Source: Sipunculus nudus
Taxonomy: Eukaryota > Annelida > Sipuncula > Golfingiida > Sipunculidae
Assembly: GCA_026874595.1 (NCBI GenBank)
Contig: CM049310.1
Location: forward strand, 8,678,001-8,742,000
Length of the DNA: 64,000 bases
Reading direction: 5' to 3'
Positions 41,401-52,200 of the stretch are shown piece after piece. The notes below the pieces were generated by a model. The model was given only the letters and a program-made list of their open reading frames with translations. It made no database searches and was not told the origin of the DNA. A program made the translations under genes and the position numbers. Numbering within the stretch: the stretch's first letter is position 1; each line of letters opens with the position of its first letter.

Positions 41401-44400
41401 TATCCAGGATGTATACACATGCCGAATTACAGGTAATTTGGTCAAACCACTGCACAGATATGAGTGATTTTAACCCAAGGCAGACAAACAGATGGACGCT
41501 GTGCAAAAATGCTGTGGGTGGTGCCACCTTTTTTTGTGTATGTTATAAAGCTATCTAAGGGCTACATTTGTGTAAAAAAATGTTCCTGATCGGTCAAACG
41601 GTTCCCGAGATATGTTGGTTTATGTGTGGAAACAGACGCATTAACGGACGCTGGGCAGAGAGGAAAGGTCAGAGGTTAAGGCCACTTGGTTAGGCACCAG
41701 TTCACATGTGACCTGATAATTTGTGTAAGTTTCGGAAAAATCTGTCCATTGGTCTCAGAGAAGTTCTCCAGAAACGAACGTGGCGGCGGTGGAACCCGGT
41801 CAAAAACATAGTATCCGCAAAACTTCGTTTTGGCAGATACAATAAAGTTTAACTTCTTCTAAGCTGTGAGAATGATACCACCTGTATTTTATTCTGTTTT
41901 TTGAGCACAGATATTCAAAAAAGTTTATGAAATCTAAACTGAATTGCTTTAAGTTTCAGTGCCATGTGGAGTTCCCTTACCCTTTCCACCACTTTCTGCA
42001 GCTCTAACACCTGCTGGTTAAGAAGAGCATTCTCTTTCACCAGGTGAGATGAATCATCAGACATCTTGTTCCTCAGGTAACGGTCCTGATCAGCGTTCAT
42101 CTCTGTCTCCTTGAGTTTCTGCCTCAACATCCGAATCTCATCCTGTAATAATCACCAAGGCTAAAAGTAATGTCAATAGCAAAATATAGACAAGTTAGTT
42201 AAGTGGTCTAAAAAAGTTTATTGGAAAAAAGTTTATTATTAAATTAAGTACAATCAACTGATTTACCGGGTAGAACCAACTTAACTGAGTCAATTCTTTA
42301 AATATATACAATCATTAATTTCATGCTACTTTAAATGACTGCTTTCAGAAGATAAACTAGATATTTTTTTGGCACCGCAGGTCACACCCCCCCCCCCCAG
42401 CCTTTGATAAGATGCATCTAACCTGTAAGTTTGGTGACTGTACCAACCATTTTTTTTAGTTATTGCTGTAATTTCATTTCTAACATTATTGCTGCTGTGA
42501 CCTTGAAAAAATGTATCAAGGGTCATCCATGTCCAAATTTTGATAAGATGCATCAAACCTGTGGGTTTGGTGACTGTAACTCAAATTCTTACAAAGTTAT
42601 TGTGTTAACATCATTTTAAAACGACACAAGGTGGCGCCACCTGTCTTCTGCAAAAGACAAATCTATCCAAGATCAATTCCGTCAATTTGATTTTTGGATC
42701 ACTCCATGTATCCCTTACTGAGATATTAGAGATTTTGTGTGAATTTCACCAAATATGGGAATATTCAAGGTCAAGGCCACTCTCACAGGAAAGGTCATGA
42801 CCGTAATTTAAAAATAAATCATCCCATAACCCATGTCTATGTATATGCATAATATGAAAAAATCTGTCCATTAGTTTTTGACTTCTAATGCTCACAGTGT
42901 CAAGTGACAATGATGGGGTATTAAACGGCACAAACACAACTAAAAGAATAACAGGTGGCGCTACTAGTTTCCGGTACATGACAATACTATCCAGGATCTT
43001 CGGTCAAGTTGATTTTTGGACCAATCCATGCATCCCTTATCGAGATATTAATGATTTTGTGTGATTTTCACCATATATGGCAATATTCAAGGTCAAGGCC
43101 ACTCTCACAGGAAAGGTCATGGCCCAATTTATATAAACATCATCCCATAACCCATGTCTATGTATATGCATAATATGAAAAAATCTGTCCACTAGTTTTT
43201 GACTTATAATGCTCACAGTACTGTTAAGTGGCAATGATGGGGGTATTAAAAGGCACGAAAACAAGTAAAGAACATTAGGTGGCGCCACCAGTTTCTGGAA
43301 CATGACAACCCTATCCATGGCCTTCGAGCAACTTGATTTTGGGATCAATCCATGCAAGATTTCTTGAGATATCTAAGAATTTGTGTGATTTTCCCAAAAA
43401 TTTGACCTATTCAAGGTCAAGGACACTCTCCTAGTACAGGTCATGACCTCATTTTTAATAGGCGTTGTCCTCTCACCCATATTTATACATATACCAAGTT
43501 TGGTAAAGATCCGTGAAATATTTTTTGAGTTATCGCACCAACAAGATTAATATGCGGCTGCGGCGGGGGACCGGCATGAAAACATAGTATCCCCTGACTT
43601 TGTCTGGGGATACAATAATTCAAAAATAAAGATTACACTAACAATTAATTCCTGACATTGCATTAAAATGTCTCCCAAATTGAAACAAACCTTGGCAAAA
43701 AAAAAAACACAGAAGAACTGAACAAATAAAATAAAATTAGTCACTGAAAATAATTTTAATATTTAATTAAAAAAGTTAACATTGATTACTAAAAAAAAGA
43801 TTCTTATTATAAAATCATATGTTGTGATTTTTTAGTGTAAATTAGATTGTATTTTCATTCATATGAACTGTCAAGTTATATCATAAAAATAATAAATAAT
43901 TTATTTTCTGATAGTCTGCTTGATAGGTTTTCACAGCATGATCATACTTAATATGTCCCATTTTACTACTAAAAACTGTCTGCCGTGTCATACCCTGAGG
44001 TCCTGGACCACTTTGTCCTGGATGGTAACAGAGCTGCTGTAATATTTTTCTTCTACTTCACGCAACCTGGTCTCAACCTTGAGCAGCTCTGTGCGTTTCT
44101 CTTCCAGTGCTGTCTGGACCAGCTTCATCTGCTCTACCTTCTGCTCAAGCTGTCAACACAAGTTGAAATGATATATATATCATACACATATGAAAGTCCC
44201 TTCCAGAACATAAATGTTCAACATAGTGATGGTGCTCCAAATAGGAGTCATCAGTTGGTCAGTGGAGCTGAAATACCAAATTACTGTGGACACTTCTAGA
44301 TTGAGTAGTGCATCACTACTGCATGGCCACCCACTGTATAAACATGGTGGTGTGTGTGGGGGGGGGGGGGGGGAGAGGGGACTATTTAAAGCTTTATGAA

Positions 44401-47400
44401 GCACCCTATCCATTTCTTGTGACTTCCCTGCAGGTTTTTGGTTTTCTGTGACTTTTTATGCCACTCAAAGTAGGTTAGTACACCTGTAACTGCCATTATG
44501 ATACAAATTATCTGTAAATAGCAAGTCATTGTCCAACACAGAACAAATCAACTTGTACTAAAGGTGTCACTGCTTTTCAGGTCAGCTCTCAATACACTGC
44601 CCATAACCACTCAAACGCTTTTCAATGTTAATGTAAGGAACGCTAGAATTAACAAAACTTGCAGCTTTAAAATATGTATTTTGGGAAGTATGGGATTAAA
44701 GATGCAAGACATGTATTTCACCTGGTTTCTTAGGATTTCATTCTTGCTCTCTGTGCTCTTCATGGCCTGTATAGCTTTCTCTCTGTCCTCTTGTGCCTGC
44801 AGGATGGCCGTGTCCTTGCGAGAAGTGTCTCGTTCTATCAGGTCTTTCTCCTTTTTCAACTGGACTATCTCTTCCATCAGAAGAGACTTCTCTCTCCTGT
44901 GGGCTTCTGTTATGATAAATACAAAATGTAAGGCCAAAATATAAAAGGTATGTATCTCAAGCACTTTTTTTCCAGAAATCAGTGCGGGCAGGGGATATTT
45001 TATTTTTTACCTTTTTTTTGTGTTTCGATAAAAAATGTCATTTAATCAGGGAAAAGCATGAAAATAAGGAATTTTTTGTTAAACAGGTTAAAGCACAACA
45101 TAACAAAGGAAATCTGATCAAAATTGTATTATTTTATCTTCTTGAAAGATGAAAATCAAAATAAAATTTTTTAATGTTGGGGGTTATAACTGACGTGGGC
45201 GGTGCCTGAGAACCATACCTTTTATTTGTTTTGGCCTTAAGTTTCTATACGTTTAGGAGCACCAGTAATAGTTTATTCTAAATCAAAGATTTTAATAATA
45301 TGCTAGTGTGGTTTACTGGTGCACATGCACATGAAGCATGTTATCATACATAGCTATTATGCAGTTGCAAAAAAATGATGGCAAACATTTACACAAAATG
45401 TGCATGTACGATGATTACACATTTGTAATACTCAAGACGGCATAATACCCAATGAAACCAGTGTTATAATTTATCAATTACAAACTGATAAAAATACCAA
45501 ACATAGGTTGTGTTTTATGAATATGATGTTAAGTCCTTACTGCAAACTTATCTCATTTTCATTTGTCACAGCAAAACCATGCACGAACCCGTTTGATATA
45601 ATACACACACAAAAAATATGGAAACACTTGCTTGTTTGCAGTTATTCAGTAATTCATGATGAAAGCAGTTTAGAATAGGAAAATGAATAAGAGATAAATC
45701 ATTGAGAAACATGCTCTAACACAAAATACACTCGAGAACAAATCTACTGACCTTCTTCAGCCTTTAGTTTGCCCAGTGCTCTTTCTTTGTCTGTTGAAAT
45801 AATATCTAAGCTGGCCTCCTTCCTTTTAACCTCCAAATGTAGACCATCCATCTCTGCTTGCATTTGCTGTTAAAGATTAATAATTCTCAAACACAAGTCA
45901 AGACAAATTAATATTACACTGCTGCAAATATCAATTTCTAGAATCTAGACATGCAAAGACAGCCCTACTTAAAGGAAGTCATTTAATTTGTATCACAAAT
46001 ATCAAGAATGTAAATAAATTACAATACTCTGTTCAAATGGATAAGGATTCTGTGGAACACTTACCCTTAGTTTAGTGAGCATTCTCTCAGCTTCTGCTGT
46101 CATTTGAGGGTGTATGTCTGTAGCTTTCCTAGCCTGTTCACGCGTAATATTGTTAAGGCTTTATACAATAGGATTTTCTTAACACATCTTGAAAATCACA
46201 TGAACACAGAGAGAGAAATGAAATCAGAATTTTGCTCACACATAATCTTTTACACTTCTTGCAGAAGGTAAGGGTTGAGGGAAAGTTAGTTCCATGGGAC
46301 TAAATTCCTGTCTAAAATATACAGAGTAAAAGCACAGCACAGATATCTGCTGCATCTAATAGACTGAATCTGAGTATACTGAGGGTGTATGTCTGTATGT
46401 ACCAGCTGAGAATAAAAGAAAAGGCTATCTTTTTCTTCAACAACCCATTCCACTTTACAATCACTCCTGTTAAATTCATGAAAATAGCCCAAATGAAACA
46501 ACCTCTGTGATTTTGTTTTTCCATCAAATACTGTATGCATATTTAAGAAAATTGTCACTTATTCTCATTCACATTCATATTTACAGGGACACTTCTTTTT
46601 TACACCCAACTATACCAATAATGCTGAAATACATGGAGTTATTGAAATATCCAGAATTGATTTAATTTATAAACAGCATGAAAAGGATATAAAAAATTTG
46701 CTTCTAGCTCCAGGAAATACACTTGCTGCTGCAGATTTTTAATGTATTCAGCTTCAATGGTTGCAAGCTCAGCTGAAGCTTTGGGCCCCTTTGTGCTGTA
46801 ATAAAATGTACATTGTATTAGTAAAACACAAGGACAAAACCATCTTTTCACTGTATTTAATTATAAGAGAAATAACAACACTATTTTTACAAAGCCTCCC
46901 ATAAGTGTTCACATTTCTTTGATCTTTTAAGGATTTCCATTTTTCAAGCAAGCTGCAAAAAATGCAAATTTTGCATTGTTTTACTGTTTTACTAAAACTA
47001 TTACTAAAAATTATCATATTTTATATTGAAATACTGTTCAAATGAAAAAAAAAACATATCTAATACAGCCATATCAGCAAATAACAAGTGACCCAGGGGA
47101 CATGACGCTCAGCTGACCAGGAAGACATTGACAAAAGTAATTTTATCATCTGAATGTCAAATTTGAATGAAATACTTTTTCCAAACTTGACCTTTTGTAT
47201 AAAATCATCCAATATTCATTGGGGTACTATGGAGCTCTGTAGCATGAAGGATATGGGTAACAGACACCTATTTTCAAGGTTTACAAGATGACTTTTCAGG
47301 GGTCTCCCAGCATGTCAAAAAATAAAATTCTAGGTCCAGTTATTATGATTTGTGCCCTGTTAACAGATGACCAAATGTTTATTCTGGGAGGTATTTCAAA

Positions 47401-49170
47401 GCCGCATAGGATGAAGGATATGGGTAACAGAGATGTAATTTCAGGTGCACAAGGAGACTTTTCAGGGGCCTCCCAGCATATCAAGAAAGGAGATTCTAGG
47501 TCAAGTCATTATAATTTGTGCTCTGTTAACAGATGACCAAATCTTTATTCTGGGGAGCACTTCGGAGCCCCAGAGCATGAAGGATATGGGTAACAGAGAC
47601 CTAATTTCAGGTTTCCAAGATGTTTCATGGACCTCCCTGCATGTTAAGAAAGAAGATTCTAGGTCAAGTCATTATGATTTGTGGCCTGTTAACAGATGAC
47701 CAAATCTTTATTCTGGGGGGTACTTCAGAGCCCCATAGCTCACAGAATATGGGTAACAGGGACCTTATTTCGGGTTTCCATGTAGACCTTTTATGGGCTT
47801 CCCTGGAGGTGAGGACAGAAGATTCTAGGTCCAGTCATTATGATTTGTGCCCTGTTTACAGATGACCAAATGTTTAAAGATCACAAAAGTAGAGAAAAAA
47901 AATCGTAAAAAATAAAAAAAAAATAGGTGGCGCCACCAATCTCCAGAAATTGATGAAACACTCCATGATCAATATCCATGCAAAGAATCATGGTGATTAA
48001 TGCATTAGTTGTTCAGATACTTGAGCTTTAGTTTTAAATTTAACATTATTCTGGGGGGTACTTCAGAACCCCATAGCTCGAAGAATATAGGTCACAGTGA
48101 CCTAATTTCAGGTTTACAAGGAGAATTTCCATAGACCTCCCAGGATGTCAAGTAAGAAGATTCCAGTTCTAGCGGTTACGATTTGTGCCCTGTTAACGGA
48201 CAGACGCCCGGCCAGACGGACGACGGACAAAAGGTGATCCCTATAGCTCAGATGACTTACAGTCAGCTGAGCTAAAAACACAGCTATTCATCAAGTAAAT
48301 GCAAAGTACAAGCAGTGCTGCTGGAACTAAGATGTGGTATGGTTCTACAGCTGTGTTCACAACTGCCGTTTATGTGCAAAAGTATGACATGCCAAAGATT
48401 CATGTGTGCACTCACAAACACTCGCATACACAAAAATCAGTGTTACCTAATGCTTATGGCACACTTGTCAACCTGTCACCATACCTTTATCCTAATCAAA
48501 TTAGTATTTAACAGGTAGATTTATAAACTTCCAACCTGTTCATGGTGAAGTTAGCTGCTAAAGAACCAGTGCTTTTTCTGAGGTTCCCAGCACTGTTGCT
48601 CCTTTTCAAACTACTACTGGTCCTTGGAACATCAGTCAGATATGCACCTGTTAGACATATCAAATATATTATTATTGATTTAAAACATATATTTCACATA
48701 ATTAAAACCCAAGTATATAAAGGATGCACATGTGAAATTGATAATCAAGCAAATGCTAAATTTTATTAAATATAAAGCCGATGTTACAGCATTTCATTTA
48801 AAGTCATGCTTATTTGACATTGGATAAGTTAATTAGCATGAGATAATTTACAGAAAAAAAATTAAATTCAGATTCCCTTCAGAAAGATATCTGAAGAATT
48901 ACATTAAATCAACAGCAATACACAAATTGGCAAACTGGAAGAAAACAGGAAAATTTGAATAGGTTTGATCACTGATCTATCCATACAAGACTTTTCAAAA
49001 CTACAGGTATGACTTTCTGTTAGCATGCTATTAACATTGTACATTGAGTGAACCACTGGTACAACATACTCCTACAAGAACAAGCTTAAACAGTCTGTGT
49101 ATATCAAAGGTCATATTTTGTGTACAGGTATACACAGTAAATGAAAATGGAAGAAAATTACATTGTCTAA

Positions 49171-49226
<56 letters not shown>

Positions 49227-52200
49227 TATATAATAATAAATCTATATAATATAATTCTATCATAGCACTATCAATTAATTTGCCATTACAAAGAATAACT
49301 TACAAGATATGAAACAAATATTGAGAAGTACGAGGACCCTAGACTTGTAATGTACAATTAATTAAAAATTTGCATGCCTCTTCTGATAATATGTAGTTTA
49401 TTATAACTTTGCCTTTTGCACTTGTTGACTTTGTTGAAACATTTTGAAAATTAAATTTGTTTAATCCATACACAGAATTTTAATTTGTTTGTAACAGGCT
49501 CTCTAAATCACAATAAAACTTGCTCAAATGCACCCCAATCACATGCGGGTAATATAAATTCTGTTGCGATACCAAGCGCCAGTGGTTATGCTGATGTTGC
49601 ATGTCTGGAAATCAATAATAACCAATGTGATACTTAGTTAGATTCAGATTTCAGGTATGTATCACATTAATATTAATATATTCCAGACATGCAAAAACAG
49701 ACTTAAAGGGTTGGGAAAACAGGTTATAGTGCAATTAATTCATGCTCTTTCAGATTCAACATTTGTTTTAATAAAAGGTCTAATTAACAAAAGCAAGACA
49801 TTTTTTATTATTTTGGTAACTGTCTAATGGAAAAAAACATTAAAACTAAGCATGAAAAACATATTAGATTAAAACAACATTATGAAGTCTTTCAGCAGTT
49901 GCAAAGATGCATCATTCTGAATTACTCAATGATTCTAAAACTAAAGGTTAAGAATTGTTCATTTAAAGCAGTTTGGTTCAATTTTGAATAACCAATGTTA
50001 AAAGTAAAGTTCATGGAACATAGGTGTGAATCAACCCTAAAGTTTGTGATAAATCAACATGTAACTGAATATAAGGCATTCATACTTTGAATGTCCCTTT
50101 CTGAAATGTTTTTGTAAAAGCATGCCCTCTTGCATATACATGTATTTTCATTCTAGAACACTGTAAAATATGTCCACATGATCAGTACTGAGAATTCCCT
50201 ACACTCAGCACATTCCCCCCCCCCCCCTTGCCTCATTTGCTAGAAATATTATCAAAATAATTAGGTTTTAGTCATGTCAAAAGCAAATTAGCTTGTGGTC
50301 AGTTGATTGGCTAATGCATGGTAAACTTTATGATTATAATTTACATACTGAAATTATTAAGGTCATAGTATTATCTAAAAATCATAAAATTTATTTTTTT
50401 TTCAGAAATTGTGAACTTCTTTGTCACTGTTATACCCACCAGGCCAATAAGGCAAATCACTCTTCAGAAAAGGGCATTAATTTATTCTACATAAATGGAA
50501 AGGTAGGTGGCCCCACCTGTCTGGTTTATGAGAAAACTTTTCAAGATGGATGGACATGTTTAATTTCAGACCAATACCTTGAAGCACTCTGGAGATATGA
50601 GCAATTTTCACCCAAAGCACATGTACAGATGGACGCCGTGGCAAACAATTGCAGATGGCGCCACCAGTCTTGAATACAAGATGTAGGTAGCCAAGATCAA
50701 TGTACATGCACAATTTCAGCCCAATCTGTCCATAAGTTTTAGACTTTTAATGCTCACAGTACTGTCGAGTGGCATTGATGGGGTATTAAAAGGCACAAAA
50801 ACAAGAGAAAGACAGAAGGTGGTGCCACCTGTCTCCAGCAAAAGACAAAGCTATCCAAGATCTTCAGTCAATTTGATTTTTGGACCAATCCATGCATCCC
50901 TTATTGAGTTATTTATGATTTTGTGCTATTTTCACCATATATGGCAATATTCAAGGCCAAGGCCACTCTCATAGGAAGGTTCATGACCCCAATTCAAAAA
51001 TACATCATCCCATAACCCATGTCTATGTATTTGCATAATATGAAAGAAAACTGTCCATTAGTTTGTGATTTATAATGCTCACAGTATTGTTAAGTGGCAA
51101 TTAAGGGGGTATTAAACAGCACAAAAACAAGAAAAGAATAACAGGAGGCACCACCAGTTTCCGGTACATGACAACACTATCCAAGATCTTCAGTAAATTT
51201 GATTTTTGGATCAATCCATGCAAGATTTCTTGAGCAATTTTCCCCCAAATTGGACCTATTCAAGGTCAAGGTCACTCTCCTAGAAAAGGTCATGACCCCA
51301 TTTAAATAGGCTTCATCCTCTAACCCATATCTATGCACATGTCAAGTTTGGTAAAGATCCATGAAATATTTTTCGAGTTATCGCGTCCAAATGAAATCTC
51401 TGCGGCGGAGGAACTCAGACATGGAGAAATGATGACATGCACTGTTCATTTAAATTCACATTAATGCTTGGTTATTGACTCGATTCTTTACAATACAAAC
51501 ACATGCAAACAGTGATGTTAATGTGTAAATATATGACAGGATATCCTACATAACACTATTTTATACTGTGGAATTTATATATAAACACAAAATATTTTAT
51601 GAGAAGTCCATATCGTATGGCCCATAAAACCCACCCAGGTATTGCCCATCCAACCCTGAGAATCACCCTTTTCTTCAATCGCTGATTGGCTAGCAAATGG
51701 AGTTAAGACTTGATTGACATCTAATTAGGCTGTGGCCTTCGGTAGCATATCTTAAGAGCCTGAGCATTCCTGATCTTTATAAGCTGCATCCTGTTTTCTG
51801 ACCCTTAATTAGGGCAAGCCAGGGAAACCACATAACCCAATTACTAATGGATCCTATTACTCTTCATATGAACCATGCAAAAATTAATGAGACTGTGACT
51901 GGGAAATAATCATATGGTTTATATTAAACATGTATCCATGGGGGGACTCAGTTAAATCTTATTTTTTTCTTCTTTTTTTTTTTAATTATAAAAAATGCAA
52001 AAATTAATTGAGTCATAAAGGAAATCAAAATGTAATATTCCATTCATCACAAAATTCAACATCAACAGAACTAGAATACAAACATAAATAACACTGAAAG
52101 CTAAAGATAGAATGTCAAGAAATTAAATGCAGAGTAATGCCAAAACACAAAACACCAATCGCATTGGTGTACAAATCTGCAGGCAATTAGTGCTAAATGC

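Noticed and set aside
44564-44944. 126-codon plus-strand frame
   Set aside because: It is the antisense shadow of coiled-coil exon 6 on the minus strand.
46623-46700. Exon 3 reading through ATATCC to a later GT donor
   Set aside because: It would add unrelated residues and break the phase to exon 4; the AT-AC sites fit exactly.
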